Positions 1 through 12,123 are shown, counted from the first letter of the stretch. The stretch: DNA of 64,000 nt from Earliella scabrosa (GCA_022605405.1 JABYQQ010000004.1:2790001-2854000), one strand, 5' to 3'. Notes: generated by a model not told the origin, from the sequence alone. Numbers and translations are program-made.

Positions 1-2457
1 CAGCGAAACAACGACCTCATGCTCTGGTGGCAAGATGGCTCGGAACTTGAAGCCCTTGGGCGCGGGTGGGAGAGGATACGGAGTGGAATGAACAGGATGG
101 GACAGCTGTGTATCCAAAGGGCGAGCCTTCTGCGAGCTTGATGCCGAGGCAGACGCTGTTGCGGCGGCGGTGGTGGCAGCAGCAGCAGGCGACGTCTGCG
201 AGAGTATCGCAGAGGCGGTCTCCGAGACGGGCACGGTCGGATCCGGATTGGGCAGCGGAGGCGGTTTCAATGGTGATGGCTGAGACATGAGCGCCTGGTC
301 TCCAGGATCCTGTGACATGGGCATGGGTGCTACGATGGATCGTCAATATGTGTTCGACCTCGAGCACATAGGAACTTACCCTCGGGTTCTGCACGGGCTT
401 TGCCCTTACCTTTCCCATTGACACCGTTGACCGCGTTCGCCGGCACCTCTTCTTCCCAGTCCTCATCCACGAGCTCGTACAACATGCCGCTCGCCCGGCA
501 CTCATTGGTAACTCCGCCGTTCTCGACAGGCACGTCAACCACCACCAGACCCTCTAAACGCAGGAAGAGACCCTTGGGTCCTGCGCCTAGTGTCTGAAGA
601 TCAATGTCCGCGACATCCGGGTTGGTCGCTTTGACAAACTCCAGGGTGCGAGCGGACGGCCCAGCCGGAGGACGGATGGTGTCGGTGCCTTGTGGTGCGA
701 ACTGACTTCGTGCGATCTTGAGTCGTACCAGCTCGTCCGTCCAGATTCGCTCGGTTCCCCACCAGAGACCTTGGAAGCGCATCTGCACGACGCTCTGCCG
801 AGCGCTCAACGCGCGCGACGGGCGACCAACCATGCTGATGCTCTCGGGTTCGGCCATCGTGCCATTCGACGCCCCGTGAGACATCGCGTTGTTGCTGAGC
901 GACTGTTGGATGACGGAGTGGAGAGACTGCGGCTGTGGTGACGTGGGTGATGCCCGAGGGATGGCGGTTGGCGGCGGAGTCGGCGTTGGCAAGGTGAACG
1001 TGCACTCCCAGTCGTCAGTAGGAAGCCAATACTGAGCGACGTTGGAAGCGATCTGGATGGCAAGGGTATACGGGGCGGCAGCGTGTCGATATTTTCCCTC
1101 CTGGTCGGATGGGACCTCGTTGTTAGTCGGATGGAAGTCGAACATAAACCGTTCGAGATCGCGATCCATCTGGTCGATGGGCACAGTCTTGAGGTAGGCG
1201 TCAAGCTCTTCCTGAACGCGGCTGAGCACTTGGTCGGAGGGGGCGTACGCCAAGTATGGCAAGATCTCGTCGTCTCTCAGAATGGTACCGTACGCCGATC
1301 CGAGAAACTTGACCCTGTACGTGTACCACTGTTCCACCCTCCATGGCACTCGGCCCTGTGCTTCGATGGGCATGTTAGGGGGTGGGCCGCTGGGCACGGC
1401 GGAAGGATCACCGGATGACTCTCCCTGTTGGACGTTACCATCCTGAGCTTCGGCGTACAGGTCCGTCATGTTGACATCTTGGTCAGATACTGCAACCAGG
1501 ATTGGGTGACACCCTACCCGGGCGTCCTCGACGAGCCCAGGCCAAAACGTGATGTCTTCCTCAGGAATTCGACCACGTATTGGGGGGTTGAGGTGACACC
1601 AGACAATCTCCAATTTCCTGTACCGACGCGTACTTTGACCTGGAATATAGCTGATCGAAGTTCGGATGTCTTGATCGCGTTCGGGGGAAATGTACTGTGT
1701 CGGACGGACCAGCAGCTTCGGAGGCTTCGGCGCGCGACGCACAGCAGCGAATGGTTTGGTCGCGGCTCGCTCAGGCCGACGTTCGCGTTGACCATCTCTA
1801 CGCGCACGAGGATGGCGAGCTACTGATGGGGGAAGAACGGCGGAGACGGAGGCGGAACGTCGTGCGCTGAGACCCATGTTGTCGGAGATGACGCGCTGAG
1901 GGGTCTTCGCGCAGTATTTGCACTGACAGTTCGCGCGATTCATGGTTTCGTCGGTCAACAACCAGAGTGCATGAGGAATGAACTCGTTCGTCGAGCGGAA
2001 CCGATTGACGTTCTTGGACCCTGCGAACACAAACAGGTGAGTACATCCCTACGCATGTCTTCGCGTGCAGGCGTACCGCAGAGGTATGCGTCGTGTCGGG
2101 GCGCCTTCGCGGGACCCTTGTTATGGTCGAAGAACTGATAGCCTGCAGGCCATGATTTGAGGACATATTTGCCACCCTCTTGCGTCTGGGATCAGAGGGA
2201 ACGCGATAACTCATTCTCAACTTTCACTCACCTGGCTTGCCCATCTTTGCAGCCAGCGCTGTCCCTATTGACACCCGCCACATAATCGCGAGACTCTCCT
2301 CCAGCCCGACCGGGCGCATGTAGTTGACTTGCCCTTCTTCATCCACGATGCGGGTGGTGTTCTTGGGGAGCAGGCTTGCGTTCCCGTCCGACCGGGAGAA
2401 TTCTATCCAAGTTGGATTCTCAGGGAGTACATGACCACCAGCATGGCGTCGAGACAT
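1..2457 (-). CDS. Clr2-like transcription-silencing protein (3' end off window)
   Basis: This resembles cryptic loci regulator 2, a subunit of the fission-yeast SHREC histone-deacetylase complex that silences heterochromatin in the nucleus. The N-terminal region has the motif NPTWIEFSRSDG, then GGKYVLKSWPAGYQFF and a cysteine cluster CQCKYC preceded by HALWLLTDE, all typical of the basidiomycete family. A second conserved block holds the VEQWYTYRVKFLG stretch. Four exons are visible: 2457-2232, 2178-2077, 2020-380 and 329 to beyond base 1; all junctions keep phase. The start is the first ATG after an in-frame stop. The final visible exon is Pro/Ala/Ser-rich and then enters a conserved-looking segment (KGFKFRAILPPEHEVV), so the C-terminus is missing only because the window ends. 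The family call rests on motif recall, not a search. The SHREC role is inference from the fission-yeast protein. Confidence 0.8.
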
Positions 2458-3732
2458 GCGTCCCGGCTAGACGAAGCAGATTTGACGGGGATAGCCCTAG
2501 AGCTGAGAGTGAGGTCCTGGAAGTTGAGGTCGATGATATGTATGTACACTAAGGTCAGCCACCGCTAGGGATTTCTGGAGGAGACGCTGATCAGACGCCG
2601 TGTCGTGGGAAACGACGAACAGTACTTATACGAGTCCCACATTTAGGCGCACACTCCTTGATCTCTCTCTGCACCATCCATTGACCAATGTTTTACTCGT
2701 TCTCCCTCAGGTTCGATACAAAGTGTGTTACGACCACAGGCATCTCATCTAGCCGTAATTATCTACTTCTTGTGCGGGCTTCTTCTCCACCGCCTTGAAG
2801 TTAAACTGTGCGGCAAAACTGTTCGATTACATACGTTTTCGCTCGTTCTGCAGATCATCTGCCTTCCCTTCTTCATTTGGGGTAGATGTTTTGAAGGAAC
2901 GGGACATTCTCGTTCTTAGAACTACTGGCATGTGGCAATGAAATGTTGACTCTGCTCCTTATCACAGTCAACGAACGAAGAGAAGCACACCACATTCATG
3001 AGGTCCACGCCCGACAAACGCAACGCAAGTGGTGATGTGTGCCTGAGGCGGCCAATACTTTCGTTTACACCCCGCACACCCATGCCTCTCCTTCTGAATC
3101 TATGTGTTCTAATATGTGTTCTAGACGTTGAGTGTCTCTTCTTGAACCACAGTCACGACTGTCTCCTACCGTTCATGTTTCTGCCTCGATGGCCCGGTCA
3201 CAATCTACTATCTAGTGTTCTTGAGTTCAACCCGCGGCTGCCGCGCGACTCATACACTGGACGACTACCCGTGTAGTTCGCAAGTGGTCGTTATTTCCGT
3301 GGATGTCTCAGCCGGACGCGAGATGGGTCTGTGATCGGCTCGCTAGGCTCGTCTGTTATTCATGATGCTCGTGCGGTCGATGAAGGAAACGATTCTGAGG
3401 CGTTTGTATAGCCAGCCGCTGCGGTGGAACCTCAGAAAGATCCTACATGCCGGGGTAGTTGGAGTGGGGAGTGCCCCGGAGTGGGACAACTTGAAGGCCT
3501 CTATAGCTGCCGCAATAGACGCCTATGATATACGCGCCTGTGACCTCACGCGTCAGAGTGTGACAGTGCGCGAACTTGAAAATATCCAGCATGATTCTCT
3601 TCTCCCCGGGGCTGCCTTCGCCTCGTCATTGAACAGCCCAATCCATTTGTCGCAACTTATTCCTGCTTTCTAGGCTCTTCTCTGACTGCTAGTATCTGGA
3701 CTCACCTGGTGTCACACTCCTCCTCGATCACG
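2458..3732. other. Intergenic, divergent promoters
   Basis: This stretch lies between the divergent Clr2-like and YTM1 genes. Open frames of up to about 100 codons occur on the plus strand (for example 3362-3673), but none has recognisable protein features or supported splicing. I see no RNA gene or repeat. Confidence 0.5.
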
Positions 3733-5326
3733 ATGGCATCGACATCGACCTCGGAACCCACCCATCCAGTGGTCTTTACCACCCAAACGCCCTACCCTTT
3801 GCCCTCTCAGAAGTTCATGATCCCCACGTCATGGAAGCGCTATCAGCTCTCTCAACTTGTGAACAAGGCTTTATCGCTACCAAAACCCATACCATTCGAG
3901 TTTTTGGTCCGGGGAGAGATTCTACGCGGGACGTTGGCAGAATGGTGCGCAGAGAAGGGTGTAGGAGAGGTGCGTCGTGATCATGTTGTCTAGACCCGTA
4001 ACATGTCTTACAATTATGTGAGTGCAGGAGGAGACTCTGGAGATCGAGTACTTCGAGTCTGTCATGCCGCCCCAGCGCATGACAACATTGCCGCATGAAG
4101 ATTGGGTGTCTTCCATATCCTGCCAACTACCTGGGTATGTCTTGCTTTCGCCCTACTCTACAGCAACAATCTGCGGTGGTCCACGAACCGAGCTAACGCC
4201 CCCATCTCAGGCACTTCTTAACAGCGTCCTACGATGGCGCGATTCGCGTCTTCGACTACTCCCAAAAGCTCCTACACACCTCGTCGTCGCATACCGCACC
4301 CGTCACATCAATATGCGTCGTTCCCAGCTCCTCATCAACACCCGACTCCCACTTGGTCGCGAGCGCGTCTCACGATCTCACCGCACGTCTTACGCGGATA
4401 AATCTCTCATCCGAATCCGGTCGACCAGAATCGCAGACCCTCGCGTCTCTCCACCTCCATACCTCCCCCCTCTCTTCCATCGCCTCGAATGCCTCTGGCT
4501 CGCACTTACTCACCTCATCCTGGGACGGGCTCATCGGCCTCTGGGATACCTCCATTCCGACCGCAGACGAAGTCCCCTTCGAGGAACTCTCCAACGCGAA
4601 CGGCGAGAGGAAAAAGCGCCGCAAGATAGCCGAAGACGGCGAGAATGCGCGTCCGAGGCGCAAAGCACCAGCCACAGTGCTGAAGAGCCACACCGCGCGT
4701 GTCTCGCGCGTTGTGTTCGGACGCGAGGCGACTAGCGCGAGCGCATACAGCTGTGGGTTCGACTCGACGGTGCGCACGTGGGACGTCGAGAACGGCGTGT
4801 GCACAAGCACGATCGTACGTGATCCCGTCTCGGCTCCCTTTGTGGTGCACATCGCTATTGACACGATACTAAATGTGCACTCCCGCAGACCGCGTCCTCA
4901 AAACCGTTCCTCGACCTCGCGCTCACCCAAGATGGTCACTCTGCACTCGCTGCGTCGACCGATCGCACAGTGTGCCAGTACGATCTCCGGACATCTACAA
5001 CGTCCGCAACGACGCCCTCCGTGGCGTCCCTCGCGCATCCCGCAACGCCGTCCTGCATCGCGGTACCAACCATCTCCACTTCCACCTCTACACCATCCTT
5101 GACTGCGTCGGAACACCAGCTTGTGACCGGGGCGTACGACGGCGTGGTGCGGTTGTGGGACTTGAGGAGCACGAAGGGCGCGGTTGCAGCGTTCCGCGCC
5201 TGGGAGGGGAAGGATGGCGGGAAGGTGCTCAGCGTGGATTGGGCGCGAGGGCTCGTCGGTGTCGGCGGAGAGGGTGGTGTTGAAGTGTGGAAGGTTGGGG
5301 AGGGAGAGCGGATTGCGCTCGGCTGA
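3733..5326 (+). CDS. YTM1: Ytm1/WDR12 ribosome biogenesis WD40 protein
   Basis: Ytm1 works in the nucleolus with Erb1 and Nop7 (PeBoW in animals) in 60S subunit maturation, and its NLE domain is the docking site for the AAA ATPase Rea1/Mdn1. The predicted protein is 461 residues in four exons (3733-3969, 4028-4134, 4211-4814, 4889-5326), with lengths summing to a whole number of codons. An N-terminal NLE domain (about residues 18-90, from VVFTTQTPYPLP to FESVMPPQ) is followed by WD40 repeats with WD-type ends such as LIGLWDTS, VRTWDVENG and VVRLWDLRS. A basic insert containing KKRRKIAEDG sits between blades, as in other fungal copies. The ATG at 3733 has A at position -3 and is the first ATG in the exon. 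The gene converges on the PQ-loop gene with about 218 bp between stop codons. Confidence 0.93.
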
Positions 5327-5544
5327 GAAGTGAAAAGGATTTGTACGAGTTGCTCGCTGAGCTAGGCCACAGATACATGTCGAACGTACGCGCGTTCTTG
5401 CGGCTGCTCTCACAGATGCGCTGAGACGGAGACTCATGGTACTAGCTTACGCGGTCTCGCAGATGGGCGGAAACAATTAGCAGATCGTGAGTGGTGCTTG
5501 TGCCCATATGACTCTATGATCTATCCTCCATATATCTACCCATG

Positions 5545-6852
5545 CTATCCTTCGGTACGACCACTTGAAGGGTTTGTCATTGTTCCTCCGAAACCTTTCT
5601 CTAAGTCCAGGTTTCCTGTGGGCACATCGGGAGCGTCGTCAGTAGCAACAACGATTTGCATCTCATGGTCGTCCGATTTTCTGTCGTCGGGCGGAAGCAC
5701 TTGCGCGATGTCCGGGTCTGCGTTCGTAGAAGCACGCTCGTCCGCAGCGTTGGACGCATCAGTCGCGCCGTCAGCTTGCATTCGCTTCCTCCGGCGGGCT
5801 GCTCTCGGGTTGAGTATGAGCGCACACAAGATGACCACCGCATCGAGGACCTGGCCGATATGATATGTCAGTACACCACGCACACAGCCAAGGGGCTAAA
5901 CAAACAAACATACAACGACGAGCGAGTACGTGACCCCAGCGACGACGTCGAACTCCTCTTTGAACGCCAGCGAGAGGTCGCTGAACACGCCGCCGGCCAT
6001 GTCGATGAGCATGAAGAGGATAGAGATGCCGACGACCTCCTTGTACTTGTAGATCTCGTAGTACTGCGGCCTGCGGAAAGCTATGAATCGGACCGGCAGA
6101 ACTACCTGTGGTAGCAGAGGGAGGGGACTTGCAATAGGGCAACGGAGAGCAGCACGGTGCTCGCGATTCCAAAGAACTGGACGGGGCCGTCGTTGCCGCG
6201 CTCATGTGCAGGCTGCGCAGCTGCCCGGTCAGCGTCGGACTCAGTATGGCGCACTAGGAGGCTCACCTTGACTGCGAACACCATCCCTGCTTCAAACCCA
6301 CCAGAGCCGAGGATGATGGCGAGGTACGACAGAGTGGAAGTCAGCCGGGACCATTTCCTACCGTAGTACAGACACTAACGGAAGGATTAGAGAGCGACCA
6401 TAGCAAAATCACCAGAGCAGCACCAGTCAGCTCACCTGGGCCCACGAAAGGTACGAGAGCACGGCGAGCAGCTGAGGCTGCACGATCAGTGGAACATTGA
6501 GGTTCAGCACAATCACGTAGACGCCAAAGAACGTTCCGGACAAGCCCCACAGAAGCCTACGGCGCAGACGTGCCAAGTTAGAACGTTCGCATGCGGAGAG
6601 GGGACACTCAGATTGAACGGGACTCACATGAGATACTCGGACAGTCCGTCGGTCGACTTGGTACGCCAGCTCTTCCACACTTGCGGTATGAGCTGCACGG
6701 TCCAGCATATCGTCCCTACGACACCATAGTCGTAAGTAAGTTCTTGAGCTCAAATGCCGCCGAGGCTTGGAAACGGGGAGCGTCAACCAGATCAAGAAGA
6801 AATTCTCACCAATAGTCCCGAGAACGTTTTCCGCAGTTGGATTGACTGGCAT
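5545..6852 (-). CDS. PQ-loop repeat membrane protein (paralog 1)
   Basis: This is a seven-helix PQ-loop protein, a family of mostly vacuolar or lysosomal carriers related to cystinosin and the Ypq proteins. The substrate cannot be read from sequence. The first PQ loop reads QLIPQVWKSWRTKS and the second LPQYYEIYKYKEVVGIS, followed by LIDMAGGVFSDLSLAFK. Seven exons are predicted, starting with MPVNPTAENVLGTIG. The fifth intron begins with a GC donor at 6132-6131 (exon end CTATT, then GCAAGT), where its paralog has GTAAGT. The C-terminal tail of about 75 residues is charged and poorly conserved. The paralog at 27845-29083 shares the exon layout and most of the membrane core. Membrane localisation is confident; transport function is inferred from the family. 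Confidence 0.85.
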
Positions 6853-7302
6853 GGTCGCGGTGTTCGCTGAGGGACCTTGGGGTCGACAAGGATACTGTGC
6901 TGACCGTCGAGGTGCAGTTTTAGGGGGTCGTAGGATGACTCTGCTGCGCGCCTAAGAGCCCCAGCTTACGATGCGCGTGCACCTGCAGCTGATTCCGACT
7001 CGCCAAATGTCTCTAGTGCATTCGACCCTCCGTACGTACGGTCGACCGCGTACCCCGATACTATATACATACAACAACAGCGATAGCAGGTCCATATGCT
7101 AGGTCACAACACCCATGTACAGCGAAAACTCGACACAATACCAGCAAAATACCACTGCGCAAGTACAGTACACCGTTTATGTTTTCCTTCCAGGAACCCG
7201 CTCCCATCCGGGGATATGCAAAGACGCGTTTGACCATCATTGCTCAGGCGGGACCGAGCAGGTAGTCGCAGACTCGCGAGTCGCAAGTCAACGGGGCCGT
7301 GT
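6853..7302. other. Intergenic; upstream of PQ-loop gene
   Basis: This region holds the promoter side of the PQ-loop gene and the 3' flank of the next minus-strand gene. A perfect 12-bp palindrome, CCGTACGTACGG, lies at 7030-7041, and an AT-rich TATA-like patch sits near 7060. No coding exon is supported. Confidence 0.45.
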
Positions 7303-8993
7303 TCACTCGTGATCAAAGCTCCCAGTGCTTGCAGTCGTGACCGCGTATTCGTGCTTGCTCGGGTCCCAGTTCCGAGCCCATTCGGGCCGTAGCATATTCG
7401 CCGCCCGGCCTGCACCCGCGTCAATAGACCCCGTACGATGCACGCCGCCGCGGATAGAATGCGCGCTGAGATAGGCGGGCTTTGGAGGGTATGACATGCT
7501 CTTCGTGCGTTTGCTGTGATAAGTATGAGATGATCAGTCAGTACGCGTAGCCACAAGATCCACGAGAGAGACACTTGCCTCAAAGTCGGAGAAATACTGA
7601 GCTGCGCGAAGTTGCTAGGGAAAAGCGGATGGCCCGGGCCACGTTCTCGAAGAACGTCGTACGCCTGCTCCTTGTCGTCTGAGCCTGGTGCGACGAACTT
7701 CGGGTGCACAACGGGGCTTCCCGTTGCGCCCGCCATGGGCGACGCGGCGATTGCATGCTCGGACAGGTAGGAAGGCGAACTGGGGGAAGTGATGATACGC
7801 AGGCCTTGAACCTCCGGCTCCTCTTCCTCGGCCTTCTTCTCCTCTCCCGCCTCGTTCTCATCCTCCTCCCGTAAGTCGCCCAACGATGATCCCATTGGGT
7901 CCGTGGCAGCCGAATGAGGCGGCGTCTGGTTCACGAACACGGGCTCGATGATGATCTCTTCCCCCCGAGACTCCACTTCTGGATCCGCTTGACTAGACAC
8001 CACTGGCGAGTCCGGCTCGAACACATTGGCGTCCAGCTCATCCGTCGTGAGCGTCGGTGCAGACTCCTCTTCAGGCAGCTCGAGACCCTCGTCATCCACA
8101 TCGAGTTCGTGCGGCACTCCGAGCGCGCCCTTGACGCGCTCCCAGATGAGCTCGCTGTGGGTCATAATGCATCGGCGCGTCTTCCGGATCCAGTGGACGT
8201 CGTCCGCAACATCACGATCGACCTTCGTCAGCCAGTACTCGAGGTCGGCGAACGTCCATTCCTTGGAATCCGCTGACGCCGTCGACACCTCGTACTCGGA
8301 CCCCATCGGCGCACGTGCATCCGGTGGGAACGTCTGTTGGAGAAGCGCAAAGAGTCGTGCGTTGGGCTGAGCATGGATGAGCGCAGTGACTTCTGCGGGC
8401 CGATCGATGAATGGAAGGTAGATAGACTCCGGAAGTGGGGTGAACGATACCGGGGCAGGGACCGTGCTGTGAGAATGGCCCAATTGCGGTCCGCCAGGTG
8501 ATGCGAGGGGAGAACGGGGGTTGACCGACGTGCGGGCAAGGTCCAGAAGTTGTTCCGGGGAGAGCTTGTGATGGCCCGGGAGGGCAGAGGGGAAGCGCGA
8601 CGCACTCGGGGAGGAAGGTCGGAGACGAGGGGAACCGGAGGGGCTTACCGGACGACCGCCGTGCACACCGCCAGGTGAACCGGGGGCAGAAAACGAGCTA
8701 AACGCGAAGCTCATCCTCCCGGGAGGCCCTCCGTCCTTCCCAGACGACTGCGAGTTAAGTGACGCATTGCTGCCGTGCCTCCGGTGTCGTCTCGGAGGTT
8801 CCTCGAGGTCGGTTTGGGGGACGCGCACAATCGTCAGACGGCTCGTCATGGAGCGGGATGGGTTCATGTTCACGTCGTTGTGCGTGCCCCACGGGTCGGC
8901 GGCTGCGATGGAGCCTCTGCGGGCGGACAGCCTGCGCGCGCGCGACGCCGGGCTGAGCACTGGGCTGAGATCAGGAGTGGACAGGGCGCTCAT
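7303..8993 (-). CDS. Uncharacterised Ser/Pro-rich protein
   Basis: I do not recognise a named family. The model gives 541 residues in two exons (8993-7579 and 7513-7303). The first 200 residues are Ser/Pro/Arg-rich low complexity. A conserved-looking core (about 215-350) starts with SPEQLLDLARTSVNP and includes DRPAEVTALIHAQPNARLF and DLEYWLTKVDRDVADD. An acidic stretch follows, and the tail ends WARNWDPSKHEYAV. The intron uses a GC donor (exon end TTGAG, then GCAAGT). A nearby GT does not restore the frame that continues into the conserved tail. The frame stays open upstream to an ATG at 9215, but a strong donor (CCCAG/GTACGTG) and an acceptor ending one base before the ATG at 8993 suggest a 5'-UTR intron. 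I therefore chose 8993, with moderate certainty about the start. Confidence 0.72.
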
Positions 8994-10119
8994 CCTAGCT
9001 AAATGCGCATTATGCGGGGTAGACAGGTACCCTCCGGTGAGCTTGTGGCGATCGATGGGGTGCGGGGCACGTACCTGGGTAGACGGGGGTGCGTTTGCGC
9101 GTGGGCGGAGTGCGCGGGATGGGTTTGGGGGACGTTGAGCGCGGCCTGGGAGATGGTGGTGGTAGGAAGAAGAGGACGGGGAGGCCCAGAGGGCGACTTT
9201 GAATGCGGACTCCATCGAATCCTCTGCGAATCACTCTGTACGTCAAGTCTCCCTTGCCTTGGTCGAGGTCTAGATCACATGACGCAATCTCTGATCGTCA
9301 CGCCCACTCCCGTGTGACCTCCTGCCTCTTCTGGCGAGGCAAGAACGACACCGCAGCGGGGTCTGGGCGGACCCCTATAGCCTCCGAGCATGTTTCTCTT
9401 GTTATGTGTCCTTGTCTTTGCAACTGTCCCTCGTAGCCATGAGGATCGCGGTCCATCTTCTCCGTCGCATCGCTATGTGTCCCATGTATGTAAAACGCTG
9501 CTAATGATCGATGTGCACCGTTGATGCACCAAAGTCACCTGCTGGAGTGCGGAGTCAGCCTCTACCATCGTCCTGAAACTTCCGAGCGCGTACCTGCATA
9601 CTACATAGCGCGGGCCAGGTGCGATTGACACTGACAGGCTGACAGCCAGTGGACGCCACAAAATAAACGCTGTACGTACGGCGACGGGATTGCCCAGCAA
9701 AACATTCATTTGAAAAAGCATAACAGCGCAGGACTACATCACTTGGCGACACAAATAATATCGTACATGGGGTGGGAGGCGGAAGCTTGGGGCAGAGGGG
9801 TCATGCGGCAAGAAGGATAGGTGGGGTGAGAGCAACGGAGCGGATTACAAGCACGAGCATGTAGTGTGGAACAACAGCAGGAACATGGAGCAGCAGTCGA
9901 TTGGATACAACGGAGCAGATGATTCGGAATTGGAACATCTAAGAAGCAGAAGCGGAAAGCGACGGACGATATATACAAGAAACGGATTCAGCCTGTGCCC
10001 GGGAAGCCGTACGAGTGTCTTGGGTGAAGGAGTTTGAACCAATGCGCATAGATCCACGAAGCAGGAGGCGGCCTTTTCCCTCTCTCCCAACGTCAACTCT
10101 GCTCTTCCGGGAGTGGCGA
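8994..10119. other. Intergenic with probable 5'-UTR intron
   Basis: The part next to 8993 likely carries the 5' UTR and an 80-bp UTR intron of the uncharacterised gene. The rest is the 3' flank of the phosphopantetheinyl transferase gene. No other coding signal was found. Confidence 0.4.
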
Positions 10120-11316
10120 CTACTCCACCAGCTTGTCCGCGACGTTCAGGAGTTGGTCGAGTGTGATGAACTGAACCCAGGATTCGAGGTCCTTTGCCTC
10201 CGTTTGCCATACGAAGCGAGTGTCGCGGGTCCGCCTGAAGAACGCCACTGCGCATTGGTACGTCTGGCGTATGTGTCCCTCGCCGTCCGGAAATCCAAGT
10301 TCGGATGACCACACACGGAACTCCCACCCGCTCAGTGGACGACCATCCCCGCTGGCGGTTTTCGCAGGAATGTTGAATTCGAGTCGAGACCAGTCGAAAC
10401 CCATAGGCTGGCCGATGGCCTTGATGTATGCCTGCTTGAGTGCGAGGATGACGCAAAGTCGGCGCATGACGACCTCCTCTCCCAGTTCGGGAGCGATGAA
10501 GCTCTGCTCTAGCGGTGTCAACTGTGCGCGGATCGCCGTCAGCATACTGCAACGACGGGACGAAAGAATTGCGCACTTTGTGGTATAGCGAAATGGCAAA
10601 GTCATTTGCACTCATGTTTGGCGGCGAGACGATCTCCTTGATCCCGATGCCGATGTTCACGACGTCCTCGCGGCGGCCTTGCGTCATAGCCATCCCGATA
10701 AGATTGTGGTCGTAGGAGGTGTGGTAGCCGATCATAGATCTTGCACGACTTGCAGCAGCAACAGGGTTGTCATTTTCCACATGGTGGACCTACAAACGCA
10801 GAGGGAAAACACGACGAGATTGGTCTGCCATGGGTCCTGAACGTACGGCGGAAAGGAGGAGAATTACGCGCCTGCTCTATCCAGTGTTTCCCATTTGCGT
10901 TGATGTTGTCGCGCCACCTCGAGCGGGGCACCCGACGGTGTCGCATCATGAGCAGTGGGAGTAGGAACGCGACCATTTGTCCTGTGCACCAAGCCATGGT
11001 CAGGGTCAACTCTACGCTCGAGCTTCACCCCATCTCAACCCTGTACCCAATCCCCTCGTACATTCGACACGAAAATCGAAAAGATGTGAAGAGAGACTCA
11101 CGCATCGTCTCAGGCTCGTTGGGTGCGTTGCGCACCGGGGCGTGCGGGACGCATTCGCGGAGGACGTTGTAGCACTTCGTGTACTCCTGCGACGCGCGAC
11201 AAGAAGAACACAAGTAAGCGTCATGCGCATACCCGAGAACAAGAGCCGTGTGCCCTCACTTCCTGTGTCATCTCGCGGTTCGTGAAGAGCATCCATACTA
11301 GAATAGGGCAGTCCAT
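10120..11316 (-). CDS. Lys5/AASDHPPT-type phosphopantetheinyl transferase, degenerate
   Basis: Enzymes of this family move the phosphopantetheine arm of CoA onto carrier domains, including the lysine-pathway reductase Lys2 and polyketide or peptide synthases. The C-terminal half is clearly related: IGYHTSYDHN, then NIGIGIKEI, then ALKQAYIKAIGQPMGFDW, and a SWVQFITLDQ ending. The expected Mg-binding Asp (GVDI in relatives) is Gly, and the Glu of the KE pair is Gln. The Trp usually before ALKE is Leu. Upstream exons read WMLFTNREMTQEEYTKC and MVAFLLPLLMM...GKHWIE. The intron between GKHWIE and MIGYHT has good splice signals but joins exons out of phase (phase 1 into phase 0), and I found no in-frame alternative. 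It may be a pseudogene, a diverged non-catalytic copy, or a sequence error. Start and first exons are tentative. Confidence 0.68.
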
Positions 11317-12123
11317 CGGCGTGCATGAAGCTAGATGGGCGCGATGAGGGGCACTTGCGTGTCACGGGCCGCGTCTAGCGTGTTGAAGGGCACAGGACGA
11401 GACGGGCGTTGGAATCGGCGGGAGCTCAGGGAAAGAGAGTCAGACGAGGGTGAGTGCGAGGCCGGGATGCAACAAGGACATTTATACGGACAGCGCGGTA
11501 AGAAGTTGCGCTGCGAGAGAGCTGAACATTGCAGGACACGTTGTGGCGATTGCCGCTCACGAAATCCTCAACTTGGTTCATCCGCCCCGGCAAGCTCACA
11601 GGCGCCCAAGTCTTTCCTCGCACTTCCCATCCTCTCCGCCACAGCACAATACATCGTATATCCCCTTCGCCACCGTCCTTTTGTCCCTGCTACGCCGGCC
11701 CATAGCAGACACAGTTTGGTTGGGCCGCGTTCATGCCAGGCCTGTTTGCCGGCAGCGGTCCTTGTGGGCCTTTCTTCCTTCCACAAAAAGAATCTCGTCG
11801 CGCGAGCACGCGCCCATACCGCCCACGGCTACTTACACCCTGACTCTAGCAAATGGCGGAAGTGATTGCCATTCAGCGATTCAGAGCACGACTATTGTAT
11901 CCGTTGACTCGAGTGTCGCGTAACTATCCGGATATCCGCACAGGCCGGGACGGAATGTCGCGACTTCGATCCAGGTATTTATGTGACATTAGACTGAGTA
12001 TAGACAGTACTTGTGTAGTCCTCCGCCCGTCTTGACAACCAAGTATAACGCAACAAGGGGACCGTGGAGGCTCTGCACGTACCAGGGTCGTAGCCAGAGC
12101 CGTCCCCATCGACGAGAAGACGA
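11317..12123. other. Intergenic
   Basis: This lies between the transferase 5' end and the KEI1 stop. Plus-strand open frames up to 176 codons (11335-11865) have no recognisable domains and look like chance frames in GC-rich sequence. No RNA or repeat signal was recognised. Confidence 0.4.

Noticed and set aside
330..538. Open frame continuing the Clr2-like exon past 380 and a separate minus-strand frame at 17-538
   Set aside because: A 50-bp intron (379-330) with GTAAGT and TAG restores the Pro-rich frame leading to KGFKFRAILPPEH; the continuous frames are chance read-through.
3362..3673. 103-codon plus-strand open frame upstream of YTM1
   Set aside because: No recognisable motif, and it sits where the YTM1 promoter is expected.
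9000..9215. N-terminal extension of the uncharacterised gene from an ATG at 9215
   Set aside because: The segment lacks coding character and contains a strong donor and an acceptor ending just before the ATG at 8993, fitting a 5'-UTR intron.
11335..11865. 176-codon plus-strand open frame as a gene
   Set aside because: It overlaps a longer frame in another register, has no domain and a composition of random GC-rich sequence.
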